A stretch of 49,395 nt of DNA from an uncultured Muribaculaceae bacterium (GTDB lineage Bacteria > Bacteroidota > Bacteroidia > Bacteroidales > Muribaculaceae): assembly GCA_944321705.1 (NCBI GenBank), contig CALUMG010000017.1:1-49395 (forward strand), given 5' to 3'. Below the pieces are notes generated by a model. The model did not search any database. It was given only the letters and a program-made list of their open reading frames with translations, and was not told the DNA's origin. How positions within the stretch are numbered: position 1 is the first letter of the stretch; every line of letters starts with the position of its first letter. Shown here piece after piece: positions 9,075 through 18,809 of the stretch. The position numbers and the translations under genes were made by a program.

Positions 9075-9993
9075 ATCATTTATATATCTGGACGATTATA
9101 AATTATACTCTCTTTCATCGCAATTGTTTCAAGGCTTTCCAGAGTATATTATCTCGGAAAATGCAGCATCGCTTACTGAAGAAGAAAGTCAGAAAGGAAT
9201 GTTTGCAAGTGGGAAAATCATGAGTGACCTTCTGAAAATAGAGAAGGCTTCTACCGAGAAAAAATATCTACACGACTATGCGTTCAATCTTTTAGAAACA
9301 GAATTGATAAATAGAGGTATTCTGTATGCCATTACACTTGAAGATACAAGCGATACAATTCAATCAAAAGGAATTATAAAAGTTACAGGTCGTGCTATAT
9401 TTAATGACTATCGCACTTTGCAATCAACTATTTCTCGTTTCAATAGTATTGGAGAGTCTTTTGGGTATTTTCAACTTGAAGAGCAAATTAAGGCATCTAA
9501 TGATTCTATATCAAATGCGTCAGAATCTACTAACGATAGGAATCAAAAAGCAAAAATTAAAAATCTCAAACAACAAGCAAGCAAAATCTTAGTTTCTTTT
9601 CTTCAAGAAAATGGATTACATATCGCAGAAGATAACATCAAGCATATGTTAAATATTATAGAATATGGTTTTCATGGAGAATTAGAATTTAGAATCACTC
9701 CTAACAAACTACCATTTCAACTCTCTGCTATTCTTAATAGGGAATATTTAAGAGATACAGAATCGCAATTTGTCTCAAAATACTCAAGACAAACAGAATA
9801 TGATTTTACGATGATTGGAATAATTACTCAATCCGGAAAAACAAAAGAGTCATTAGCACAACATATACCAAATGGATTAAAAAATGCGTGCTTAAATCTT
9901 GCAGACAAATTAACTGTTATGGAAAATCTCTTTTTAGGAAGACTTGATAATGAGTGTATAATTGACCCAATAGCTATATACCGTGAATTATAA
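9058..9993 (+). CDS. DUF6414-like cytoplasmic protein, function unknown
   Basis: ATG 9058 is preferred over an in-frame TTG at 9049. The 311-aa protein begins MTQNIKSFIYLDDYKLYSLS followed by SQLFQG. This FIYLD-x(4)-YSLSSQL start matches what I recall of the DUF6414 family, though I cannot confirm it by search. The middle (about 150-190) is a charged, probably helical segment. No catalytic motif, signal peptide or membrane span is seen. It follows the two small membrane proteins with overlapping ends, so the three are probably one functional unit appended to the methyltransferase/DinD/HNH operon. Confidence 0.65.
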   Translation: MTQNIKSFIYLDDYKLYSLSSQLFQGFPEYIISENAASLTEEESQKGMFASGKIMSDLLKIEKASTEKKYLHDYAFNLLETELINRGILYAITLEDTSDTIQSKGIIKVTGRAIFNDYRTLQSTISRFNSIGESFGYFQLEEQIKASNDSISNASESTNDRNQKAKIKNLKQQASKILVSFLQENGLHIAEDNIKHMLNIIEYGFHGELEFRITPNKLPFQLSAILNREYLRDTESQFVSKYSRQTEYDFTMIGIITQSGKTKESLAQHIPNGLKNACLNLADKLTVMENLFLGRLDNECIIDPIAIYREL

Positions 9994-9996
9994 TAT

Positions 9997-10140
9997 ATGC
10001 CAACTGAATCCCAAAACATAGAGTTTGGAGAATCTTGGTGTGATTAATGCCAGAAATGGATTTGTGGCTTTGCTAATGCACAAAGTGGCATTCTTCATGT
10101 GGGTGTAAAGGATAGTGGCGAGGTGTGCAGGTGGGATTGA
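9997..10140 (+). pseudogene. N-terminal fragment of an AlbA_2 (schlafen-like) protein
   Basis: One frame from ATG 9997 reads MPTESQNIEFGESWCD, then an in-frame stop TAA (10045-10047), then CQKWICGFANAQSGILHVGV, then KDSGEVCRWD to a stop at 10138-10140. This is the family start ESQNIEFKESW...KWICGFANA(Q)GG...GVDDSGEV. The rest of the protein is missing, because the 3' end of the HTCS-like gene starts 10 nt later. A C-terminal piece of the same family lies 6 kb upstream at 3930-4620. Confidence 0.75.
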
Positions 10141-10150
10141 GGCATCATCT

Positions 10151-13100
10151 TCAACTGTTCATATTGCTTACACGATATGTGTTTATGTACTCTTTAGGAG
10201 TGGTGTGGAACTCTTCCTTGAAGCACTTTGTGAAGTAAGAATGGTTGGAGAAGCCTACTTTCATTATTATCTCCGATATGTTCAAGGTGGTGTTACGGCA
10301 CAGTTCGGATGCCTTCTGGAGGCGTAGGATTTTTATATATTCGGCAGCTGTGGTCCCGGTGAGTTGCATTGTTTTCCTGTACAGTTGCTTGCGTGTCGTT
10401 TTCAGCATGTCGCAAAGCATGTCCGTGTCGAGGTTTTCGTTCTCTATATTGTCGTTTATTGCTCTTATGAGTGAATGCAGGAACAGGGTGTCTGTGTCTT
10501 CCTTTTCAGGCTTGCTGCCTTTGCTGTTGATGATGTTCCGCATAATTGCATGCAGATGTTCGGGAGAAGACGTGTCTGAAATGGATATTGTGTGGTCGGC
10601 TCCGAAAAGGTGCAGGTTTCGGATATCGGTTTGTTTAGCATCCTTTCTCACGACGATTATAGGGATTACTGCATTACCAGCGGCTTTGATTCTGTGACAG
10701 GCGTGAATGCATTCCCTGTCGGAGAGTGTGTCATCGATGAGTATGATATCAGGATGGACTGACTCTATAGTATTTTTTTCGAAACCTGTCGCCTGCGACC
10801 GAGTAAAAGAAAAATCATTATAGCCGTTCCCTGCAATAGCTTCAAATGAGCTTTCAGAGCGGTCGGAACCGAAAACGAGTGCCGTGTTCCGTGGAGTTGG
10901 CGGCAGCGGTGCATTCTTCTCATCGACCATCCCCTTAAGAGAGTCGCAGTTGTCCGTGTCACTATGTGACGGCATTTTGTCGATTTCATTTGACGGTTTC
11001 GTCTTTTCTTCCAAATCATCTTGTTCGGCAATGGTTCTTCTCTTTTTTCTTGCCGCATTCATGTATATCCCCACACCTGTTAATAAAAGAATGAGCGTAT
11101 ATGCGGATAATGCCGTGGCCGATGCGTACCACGGACGTTGGATGACGACATGCAGTATCGTACCGTCATCTCCATCGGATCCGAATCCTCCCGAAGAGAT
11201 GCGTAGTATATATTTCCCGGGGCGCAAGTCGTGGTAGGAAATCATATTGCTTCCCGACAGGTAATTCGTTTTCTGGTCATATCCTTCGAGCTTGTAGGTG
11301 AATATGGCGTTTTCGGAATCGGTGAAGCGGAATGTCGAAACTTGTACTGAAAAGTTGTCGCAATAATGTGGCAGTACGAGTGACATAACTCCTTCGGCAG
11401 ACATATCCACTCTCACTCCGTTGCCATAATTCCCCAAGCCTCTTATCGGAGCGTCGTTTACGATGATTCCGGTAATTGATACATTCTCGGTGGTGTCGGC
11501 AGGCATTGCCGATGTGTCAAGTGGGATGAATCCGTTCTTGCATCCTATGTACACTGTCTTGTTGCCGTCATAATAAAGTGCATCGCAGGCGGCATCGCCA
11601 GTGTCGATTTTATGCAATGAGCCGGTTTCAGTATTATACCTCTCGAGGCCGGTATTCGAGGTTATCCACAAGTACTCATTTTGGATTGCTATGTCGAGCA
11701 CCTTTTCCGAAATCATTTCGGCCGACCTTGAGATGGCACGGCTGCCGGGGTCAAGCCTGAATATGCCTGCATCGGAGAAAATCCATATTGTTCCGTCGCT
11801 GCCGGTTTTGAGCCCGCCTATGTTGTTGCTTCCCAGTCCGCTGCCTGAGTCGGCGGAGTATTCGTCCACCTCGCCGGTGTAGGTATCAATGCGGCACAGT
11901 CCGCGATCATTCGTGGCAATCCAGACGTTGCCTTCTCTGTCCCGGGCAAGTCCGCTTATCAAGTTGCTTGACAGCCTGTGTGTCGGTTGGGAGGTGCTGT
12001 AGTGCGCGTCGGCAGTCACGGGACCATCTTTCCCTTCTCTCAAAAGTCTCTGCTTGTCAACGACGAATACCCCTCCGTCGAATGTCCCTATCCATATATT
12101 CTTGCCGGAGTTGTCTTCGATGATGGAATATATCCAGTCGGAGCGATATTGTCCGCTTGGCTCTATTATGTCGTATGATGCAGAACTTCCGTCAATGAGA
12201 GAATATGAGAAAAGTCCCCCGTCAGTTGCTATCCACATGTATCCGTCCTTGTCCTCGAGCATGTCCCTTACATTGTATCCTTGGAACATTTCCTTTCCGT
12301 TTTCGCTTCCGTCGGGATTGTACCATATTGTCCCGCGTGTCGTCCCGAGCCATATTCTTCCCCTGCTGTCTTTGAGCAGGCATTGGACGTTGGCCGATAT
12401 GTCCCATGTCACCAATGATTTCAAGGATATGAACGGGAGCGGCCTGTCGGTATTTGTCACGGAAATTCCGTTTTCGGTGGCAATCCAAGCATTACCATCC
12501 TTGGTGAAATTTACCGACCATACAAGATTGTCGGCCAATGAGCCGTTGTCGGTCGGGATGTGGAAATAGTGATGGAAACCGTTGTCATCACAGATGTGCA
12601 ACCCGTTTTGGGTGGCTACCCACAGCGTACCGTCTTTACGCGTGGTGATGGATCTTACCACTTCATCCAGCATGGGCCGGCAGCTGCCTGAGGAGGGGTC
12701 ATACCGGAACAGTCCGTTGTTGGTGCCAATGAATATTTCATCTTTGTCGCCTTTGCTCAACCAGAATACCTGTGTGTTTTTTATTTTCGCAGCTAAGGAG
12801 GCAATGGGGGAAAAGCGGAAATTGCCGGATTTGTGGCTGTAGGTGCAGATGTATTTTCCGGCACTAACCCATACCGTGTCGTCATCGTAGGGCATTACAG
12901 ATGTCACATAGTCGTCGGGGATATGAAATGCTTGTTCGGCATTGGCGTGGAAATGAAGCCATTTCCCACCTTTCAACATGAGGCATCCATTGTTGGTGGC
13001 AACCCATAGGCATCCTATGTTGTCTTCCGATATCTGCCTGACGTACATGCTTGATGTGCCTGCGATTGTGGAGAATGTGTCGGAGGCCTTGTCGTATGCG

Positions 13101-13453
13101 CACAGCCCGTCGGCGGTTCCTACCCACAGCCGGCCATCTCTGCTTTCATATAGGTAGGTCACGCATGAATTGCATATACTGCTCTTGTCGTTGCTGTCAT
13201 GGAAATATGAAACGATGCTGTATCCGTCATATCTGTCAAGCCCGGAATCTGTTCCTATCCACACATATCCTTCATCATCTTGGCATACGGTGAAGACCAT
13301 TCTTCCAGAAAGGCCATCTTGCGTGGTTATTCTTCTGAATGTCAGGGATGACATGTCAAGAGCGTTGAGTGGCTGCGAAGTGCCGCTCACGTCAGCTGCA
13401 AGGCAGATGCAGGCTTCCAATATGGCTAATGTTATCATTATAAACGTTTTCAT
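10151..13453 (-). CDS. Kinase-less hybrid two-component-type regulator (Reg_prop propeller, TM, pseudo-receiver, AraC HTH)
   Basis: This 1100-aa protein has a signal peptide (about 1-20) and then many two-component propeller blades with WIGTxxGL-type repeats (VWIGTDSGLDRYDG, LWVGTADGL, LWVATNNG and others) to about residue 690. A Y_Y_Y-like beta domain ends at RPWY 773, and one membrane span lies at about 778-799. A standard hybrid regulator then has HisKA and HATPase domains. Here only a charged 55-residue linker (800-854) follows. Next is a degenerate receiver (about 855-975) with PDIILIDD (D907/D908) but no conserved Lys or Thr. An AraC-type HTH (about 987-1095) ends the protein. It should sense a glycan breakdown product in the periplasm and control the divergent susCD operon. 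How it signals without a kinase is unclear. Confidence 0.9.
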   Translation of the reverse strand: MKTFIMITLAILEACICLAADVSGTSQPLNALDMSSLTFRRITTQDGLSGRMVFTVCQDDEGYVWIGTDSGLDRYDGYSIVSYFHDSNDKSSICNSCVTYLYESRDGRLWVGTADGLCAYDKASDTFSTIAGTSSMYVRQISEDNIGCLWVATNNGCLMLKGGKWLHFHANAEQAFHIPDDYVTSVMPYDDDTVWVSAGKYICTYSHKSGNFRFSPIASLAAKIKNTQVFWLSKGDKDEIFIGTNNGLFRYDPSSGSCRPMLDEVVRSITTRKDGTLWVATQNGLHICDDNGFHHYFHIPTDNGSLADNLVWSVNFTKDGNAWIATENGISVTNTDRPLPFISLKSLVTWDISANVQCLLKDSRGRIWLGTTRGTIWYNPDGSENGKEMFQGYNVRDMLEDKDGYMWIATDGGLFSYSLIDGSSASYDIIEPSGQYRSDWIYSIIEDNSGKNIWIGTFDGGVFVVDKQRLLREGKDGPVTADAHYSTSQPTHRLSSNLISGLARDREGNVWIATNDRGLCRIDTYTGEVDEYSADSGSGLGSNNIGGLKTGSDGTIWIFSDAGIFRLDPGSRAISRSAEMISEKVLDIAIQNEYLWITSNTGLERYNTETGSLHKIDTGDAACDALYYDGNKTVYIGCKNGFIPLDTSAMPADTTENVSITGIIVNDAPIRGLGNYGNGVRVDMSAEGVMSLVLPHYCDNFSVQVSTFRFTDSENAIFTYKLEGYDQKTNYLSGSNMISYHDLRPGKYILRISSGGFGSDGDDGTILHVVIQRPWYASATALSAYTLILLLTGVGIYMNAARKKRRTIAEQDDLEEKTKPSNEIDKMPSHSDTDNCDSLKGMVDEKNAPLPPTPRNTALVFGSDRSESSFEAIAGNGYNDFSFTRSQATGFEKNTIESVHPDIILIDDTLSDRECIHACHRIKAAGNAVIPIIVVRKDAKQTDIRNLHLFGADHTISISDTSSPEHLHAIMRNIINSKGSKPEKEDTDTLFLHSLIRAINDNIENENLDTDMLCDMLKTTRKQLYRKTMQLTGTTAAEYIKILRLQKASELCRNTTLNISEIIMKVGFSNHSYFTKCFKEEFHTTPKEYINTYRVSNMNS

Positions 13454-13518
13454 AGTGGCTATGTCCTAAAAATTACAGTTCGTGTCCATATTTTGGCATG
13501 TTTTCGCCCCATTTTTTA

Positions 13519-13549
13519 CAAATTTAATTTCATTTTTTTTAACATCAAA
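13519..13549 (-). promoter_or_regulatory. Bacteroidetes-type promoter of the HTCS-like gene
   Basis: On the minus strand a -33 TTTG (13546-13549) is separated by 19 nt from TAAATTTG (13519-13526), an exact fit to TTTG-N19-TAnnTTTG. It would give a leader of about 60 nt. Confidence 0.6.
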
Positions 13550-13563
13550 GTTCGGGTGTGAAA

Positions 13564-13571
13564 TAATTTTG
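13564..13571 (+). promoter_or_regulatory. Candidate -7 box of the susCD operon
   Basis: TAATTTTG fits TAnnTTTG and lies 30 nt before the susC start codon. No -33 TTTG is seen at normal spacing. That would suit an operon needing activation by the divergent AraC-type regulator. Confidence 0.45.
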
Positions 13572-13600
13572 TACCGATTATAATTTAATACATAAATATC

Positions 13601-16600
13601 ATGAACCTAAAACGTTTTATCAGAGCCGTGGCATTGCCATTGTGCATATGCCTGTTTTCCATGCTTTCGGTTCCGTTGCAGGCGTCCACACATGACGACC
13701 GTGCGAGGAACGAAACTATTTTTGGAAAGGTCGTCGACAGTAATGACGAGCCGGTGATTGGGGCATCGGTTGTTGTCAAAGACGTACCGAATATAAGTAC
13801 AGTGACCGACATTGACGGAAATTTCCGGCTTGATGTACCTGCCGGGAGCACTGTCGACTTTTCTTTCCTCGGTCACAAGACAACGACGATGCCGTCTTCG
13901 AAGTTAAAGGATGTTGTCGTAGTCATGCAGGATGACATGATGCTTCTCGACGATGTCGTTGTCGTCGGTTTTGGCACGCAGAAGAAAGTTAACATGACCG
14001 GAGCGGTTGAGTCGGTTTCATCCGAGATACTGGAAAGCCGGCCTGTGCAGAACATCGCGCAGGCTTTGCAAGGGGCTGTCCCCGGACTTAACATTTCCCA
14101 AAACCAAGGTCTTCTCGACTATGAGCCTACAGTGAACATCCGAGGGCTGACTACCATCAGCCAAGGGTCCAGTGGGTCGCCGCTGATACTGGTCGATGGA
14201 GTTGAGGCAAACTGGAACACGCTGAATCCTGATGACGTTGAAAGCATAAGCGTGCTGAAAGACGCTTCCTCGGCCGCAATCTATGGTGCCAAGGCTGCCT
14301 TCGGAGTGATTCTCGTCACGACAAAAAAGGGAAGCGAAACAGGCATCAAGGTCAATTACAATAACTCTTTCAGGATTGCAACACCGCTGAATCTCAACAG
14401 CCAGGCCGATTCCTATTCATGGGCGTTATTCATGAACGATGCCGATGTTTCTTCCGACCACTTCGATGCCGAATGGCTTCAGCGCATAAAGGATTATCAA
14501 GACGGGTTGCTGAAAGATCCACTCGTGGTGGGTTCGGACGGTCGGTACATCAATCCTTATCATGGCGGTTCGCACGCCAACGTGGACTGGGCCAGGGAAC
14601 TCATGAACATGCATGTGTTTTCGCAGGAGCATTCGGCCAGTGTTTCGGGTGGAAATGAGAAGATACAGGGTTATGCTTCGGTCAGCTATCTGGACATGGG
14701 AGGTTTCCTGAAATATGGGGATGACTCGTACGACAGGTTCAGCAGTAATCTGAAAGCCAACTGGAACGTGACCAAATGGCTGTCGATAACGTACAACATG
14801 AGATACTCCATGACCGATTACGAAAAGCCATCACAGCTTTCGGACGGCGATTATATCAACTGGGGTCGCCAGCAGTGGCCGATGTTCCCGGTGTATGATA
14901 ACAATGGCAACCTGTTTTGCGCCGGCGGTCGCGCCTATGCTCTTGAATACGGCGGAAGGGAAAGGACAAAGCAGGAAAACATCATACATCTTGTACAAGT
15001 GAGAATCACTCCTGTCAAGAACTGGAACATAATCGGCGAGTTTTCCTATAACAGCCTCAACAAGTTCCACCATGTAGACTGGCAGAAGCAGTATGAATAT
15101 GACATTGATAACAACGCTTATGAATACAGCAGCTCATCAAGCGTGTCGGAAGATGCCACCTACGACAAGCGCAGTACCTATAACCTGTATTCAGATTACA
15201 CCTATTTCTGGGACAGTGGGCACACGTTCAAGGTCATGGCCGGCATGCAAGCCGACGATTTCAGGACGAACAACCTCGGAGCGTCGCGTGACGGAATCAT
15301 ACACAGGGATTATCCCGACTTGAACAACACTTCGGGCATCGGTGCCGGAGGTGAACCATCTGTCCCCTCGGTGTGGGGCGCCAAGGGAAACTACGCCACC
15401 GCCGGATTCTTTGGAAGGTTGAACTATGATTATAAGGGCAAATACCTTTTCGAGACTAATGTAAGGTATGACGGGTCATCACGATTCAGGAAAGGACGCA
15501 GGTGGGTGCTTTCACCTTCGGTTTCAGCCGGATGGAACATGGCGCAGGAAGACTTCTGGAAAGATTTGCAAAAGTATGTCAACCTTTTGAAGATACGCGC
15601 TTCTTACGGAAAACTTGCCAACCAAAACACATCGGCATGGTATCCAACCTATGCGCAGATGTCATTGGGAACGGCCAACAGCGACTGGATAGTCGATGGG
15701 AATCGTCTTAACACGGCTTGGACTCCCGATCCGGTGAGCCGGTCTCTTACATGGGAAACAATCCGTACTGTTGATGTCGGTGTTGACTGGGGTGCTTTCT
15801 CCAACAGGTTCACAGGTTCATTAGACTGGTATGCGAGGTTTACTGAAGACATGCTCGGAAATCCGCCCGTGCTTCCCACTATTTTCGGGGCTAAAGTGCC
15901 GGAACTCAACAATACGAGCTTGAAAACCACCGGATGGGAACTTTCCTTGATGTGGCACGATGTGACACCCCGGGGCTTCGATTACAGCATACGGGTTTCG
16001 TTGTCGGACGACCGTTCGGTCATTACCAAATATGAAAACTCGTCAAGAGGACTTGATGAATATTACACAGGTAAGAAAATCGGCCAGATATGGGGCTATA
16101 AATCAATGGGCATAGCCAAGAGCGATAGGGAAATGAAAAACCACCTTGTGTCTTTGCCCAACGGTGGCCAGTCGGCTCTCGGCGGAGGATGGACGGCAGG
16201 CGACATGATGTATAACGATGTCAACGGCGATGGCCGCATAGACAATGGCGCCAACACGCTGGACGATCACGGTGACTTGGTGGTAATCGGCAACGACCAG
16301 CCTCGTTTCAGGTTGTCGCTCGATTTCAATGCCGCGTTCAAGGGCTTCGACTTCAGGATGTTCTGGCAAGGTGTCCTCAAGCAGGACTATTCACCGGGTC
16401 CCAACAACTCCACATTTTTCGGATGTGCCGGAGGCAGCATTTGGTGGTCGTATGCCTACGACCAGCATATAGATTATTTCCGCGCCGATCCCAACCATCC
16501 CCTCGGACAGAATCTGGACGCATATTATTGCAGGCCGGTCTTTACCGACTTGGAGAAGAACCAGCAGCACCAGACCCATTATTTGCAGAACGCTGCTTAC

Positions 16601-16819
16601 ATGAGGTTGAAAAACTTGCAGATAGGGTACACAATCCCGTCCAAGCTGACGAAGAAGATACAGATAGAAAAACTGAGGTTCTTCGTATCGGGCGAGAACC
16701 TACTCACCATAACCGGCCTTACCGACTTGCTTGACCCTGAGACAATGTACGGCGGACACTACGGCTATGGCTATCCCATTGCGAGGACTTATTCATTCGG
16801 ACTAAACATAAATTTCTAA
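13601..16819 (+). CDS. susC: SusC/RagA-family TonB-dependent outer-membrane receptor
   Basis: This 1072-aa protein has a signal peptide ending near QAS (about residue 29). A carboxypeptidase-regulatory-like domain covers about 40-110 (IFGKVVDSNDEPVIGASVVV). The SusC hallmark DDVVVVGFGTQKKVNMTGAV leads into the plug domain, with VNIRGLTTI and LILVDGVE. A 22-strand-type beta-barrel ends in LNINF, an outer-membrane C-terminal aromatic. It imports glycan oligosaccharides in TonB-dependent fashion, together with the SusD lid encoded 10 nt downstream. It is first in a four-gene operon with SusD, a SusE/F-like lipoprotein and a GH51-like enzyme, opposite the HTCS-like regulator. The symbol denotes the family, not the B. 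thetaiotaomicron starch gene. Confidence 0.95.
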   Translation: MNLKRFIRAVALPLCICLFSMLSVPLQASTHDDRARNETIFGKVVDSNDEPVIGASVVVKDVPNISTVTDIDGNFRLDVPAGSTVDFSFLGHKTTTMPSSKLKDVVVVMQDDMMLLDDVVVVGFGTQKKVNMTGAVESVSSEILESRPVQNIAQALQGAVPGLNISQNQGLLDYEPTVNIRGLTTISQGSSGSPLILVDGVEANWNTLNPDDVESISVLKDASSAAIYGAKAAFGVILVTTKKGSETGIKVNYNNSFRIATPLNLNSQADSYSWALFMNDADVSSDHFDAEWLQRIKDYQDGLLKDPLVVGSDGRYINPYHGGSHANVDWARELMNMHVFSQEHSASVSGGNEKIQGYASVSYLDMGGFLKYGDDSYDRFSSNLKANWNVTKWLSITYNMRYSMTDYEKPSQLSDGDYINWGRQQWPMFPVYDNNGNLFCAGGRAYALEYGGRERTKQENIIHLVQVRITPVKNWNIIGEFSYNSLNKFHHVDWQKQYEYDIDNNAYEYSSSSSVSEDATYDKRSTYNLYSDYTYFWDSGHTFKVMAGMQADDFRTNNLGASRDGIIHRDYPDLNNTSGIGAGGEPSVPSVWGAKGNYATAGFFGRLNYDYKGKYLFETNVRYDGSSRFRKGRRWVLSPSVSAGWNMAQEDFWKDLQKYVNLLKIRASYGKLANQNTSAWYPTYAQMSLGTANSDWIVDGNRLNTAWTPDPVSRSLTWETIRTVDVGVDWGAFSNRFTGSLDWYARFTEDMLGNPPVLPTIFGAKVPELNNTSLKTTGWELSLMWHDVTPRGFDYSIRVSLSDDRSVITKYENSSRGLDEYYTGKKIGQIWGYKSMGIAKSDREMKNHLVSLPNGGQSALGGGWTAGDMMYNDVNGDGRIDNGANTLDDHGDLVVIGNDQPRFRLSLDFNAAFKGFDFRMFWQGVLKQDYSPGPNNSTFFGCAGGSIWWSYAYDQHIDYFRADPNHPLGQNLDAYYCRPVFTDLEKNQQHQTHYLQNAAYMRLKNLQIGYTIPSKLTKKIQIEKLRFFVSGENLLTITGLTDLLDPETMYGGHYGYGYPIARTYSFGLNINF

Positions 16820-16829
16820 AAATCAGGCA

Positions 16830-18797
16830 ATGAAACATTTGGCATATATTACGATATTATTTGCATCGTCAGTCTTGTGCGGATGCAACGATTTTCTGGA
16901 TGTCGTTCCCCCGTCCAACATACCTCCCGAGGAGTATTTTGCCGACGAGAGCCAGCTACAGGCTTTCACCATGCCCATGTACAATTCTCTCGGGCAGTTT
17001 ACCGACTACGGCTATAACGACAATTACACCGACAACCAAGTGGACAGGAATTACAACAACATATACACTACGGATCTTTACCGGGTGCCTGAATGGTCAA
17101 ACATGGACTTTACATGGATATACGACACTAACTTTTTCTTCAACTATGTAATTCCTAAATGGAAGGCCGGCGCGATTATGGGAGACGAGTCTAATATAAG
17201 GCATTATATAGGCGAGATGTATTTTTTCAGGGCTTGGTTCTATTTCGGGCAGATGAAGCAATTTGGTGACTTTCCGATCATAACTACGTTGCCGACAGAT
17301 GACAAGGATGATCTTATAGCTGCATCCGAGCGTGTCCCGATGCCGGATGTGGCGCGGTTCATAGTTTCGGACCTTGATTCGGCCATCTTGATGATGAAAG
17401 CCACGCCGATAAGCAAGAACAGGCTTTATTCCAAGACGGCACAACTGCTGAAGTCGAGGGTTTGCCTGTATATGGGTACATGGCTGAAATATTTTGCAGG
17501 CACGCCTTTCGTGCCGGGAAATGAAGAGTGGCCCGGAAAGGACCGTCATCCCGACTGGCAGTTCAAGGCGGGAACAATAGAAGATGAAATTAATTGGTTC
17601 CTCGACGAAGCCATAGAAGCCGCGGCGGCAGTTGCCGAAGGGACGACATTGACACCCAATTCCGGTATAATCCCGCAAAATGCATCCGAGCACAACGACT
17701 ATCTTGAAATGTACGGGGCAAAGGATCTTTCACAATATGACGACATTCTCCTTTACAAGGCATTCTCCGAGTCTTTGGGGATAACTAATGCCAATGCCCA
17801 GCATGCCGCCGGAGGGAATGCAGGGCTCGGCATCACACGGTCGCTTGTGGATGCCTATCTGATGGCCGATGGGAGGCCGAGGTATGCGTCTTCGTCGGAT
17901 TGCCCTTACATGGGCGACAATTCCATAGCCGATGTCATAACGAACAGGGACAACAGGATGTATCTTTTCGTCAAGCAGCCGGGTCAGTTGAACGGCTATG
18001 TGAACGAATCGGAAGGAGAGAATGAAGGTAACAAGGTGGAGCCAATACCTGCAATAGACATTACCACATGGGGTAAAAGCTATTCCACCGGATATGCGTG
18101 CCGCAAAGGCTGGACTCCTGACATGCACCAGTGGAGGCTGAACAATTCCGAAACTGGATTCCCCGTGTTCAGGGTGGTGGAAGCCTATCTGAATTACATG
18201 GAGGCTTATTATGAACGTTACGGGAATCTTGACTCTAAAGCCACCGATTTTTGGCAACAGATACGCCGTAGGGCGAAGGTGAGCGACGACATACAGACTA
18301 CCATAAGCCTTACCGACATGCAGATAGAAAGCGAGCAAGACCTCGGAGCGTGGTCGGCAGGCAGGATCATAGATCCCACTTTGTTCAATATCAGGAGGGA
18401 AAGAAGAATTGAACTCATGCTCGAAGGCTTCAGGAAAGACGACCTATACAGGTGGCGTTCCCTTGATCAGTTGAAAAGCCATCCTTACAAGGTGCAGGGA
18501 ATAAAGTTATGGAACAGCGACATGACTTCGTGGTACAACGACCTCGACTACACTTCGGCATCGCCCAACGTGTCGGCTCCTGACGACGGCGATTATCTGC
18601 TCCCTCTTGAAATCGTGAAGGCCAATAACCCCATAGTAACACAGGGAGGACTTGTATGGAACATGGCGCACTATCTCACACCGCTTGGCGCTGACGAGTT
18701 CAGGAAGACATCCTATCAGGCTTCGGGTTTTACCGATTCACCACTGTATCAGAACCCTTACTGGGGCAGGCGAGCTAATTATCCGGCAGAATATTAA
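16830..18797 (+). CDS. susD: SusD/RagB-family surface glycan-binding lipoprotein
   Basis: This 655-aa protein has a lipobox LCGC at 16-19, then NDFLDVVPPSNIPPEEYFAD, the standard SusD start. The N-terminal SusD-like part includes EMYFFRAWFYFGQMKQFGDF. The C-terminal RagB/SusD domain contains INIRRERRIELMLEGFR-like sequence (FNIRRERRIELMLEGFRKDD) that typifies the family. It is anchored on the cell surface and closes the SusC barrel as a ligand-binding lid. The gene follows susC by 10 nt. At 655 aa it is longer than the roughly 550-aa average, in keeping with larger lids for complex glycans. Confidence 0.95.
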   Translation: MKHLAYITILFASSVLCGCNDFLDVVPPSNIPPEEYFADESQLQAFTMPMYNSLGQFTDYGYNDNYTDNQVDRNYNNIYTTDLYRVPEWSNMDFTWIYDTNFFFNYVIPKWKAGAIMGDESNIRHYIGEMYFFRAWFYFGQMKQFGDFPIITTLPTDDKDDLIAASERVPMPDVARFIVSDLDSAILMMKATPISKNRLYSKTAQLLKSRVCLYMGTWLKYFAGTPFVPGNEEWPGKDRHPDWQFKAGTIEDEINWFLDEAIEAAAAVAEGTTLTPNSGIIPQNASEHNDYLEMYGAKDLSQYDDILLYKAFSESLGITNANAQHAAGGNAGLGITRSLVDAYLMADGRPRYASSSDCPYMGDNSIADVITNRDNRMYLFVKQPGQLNGYVNESEGENEGNKVEPIPAIDITTWGKSYSTGYACRKGWTPDMHQWRLNNSETGFPVFRVVEAYLNYMEAYYERYGNLDSKATDFWQQIRRRAKVSDDIQTTISLTDMQIESEQDLGAWSAGRIIDPTLFNIRRERRIELMLEGFRKDDLYRWRSLDQLKSHPYKVQGIKLWNSDMTSWYNDLDYTSASPNVSAPDDGDYLLPLEIVKANNPIVTQGGLVWNMAHYLTPLGADEFRKTSYQASGFTDSPLYQNPYWGRRANYPAEY

Positions 18798-18809
18798 AAA
18801 ACATGTATT

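Noticed and set aside
10884..12842. Several plus-strand ORFs of 60-171 aa opposite the HTCS-like gene
   Set aside because: They are antisense frames of a continuous 1100-codon gene with clear domain structure.
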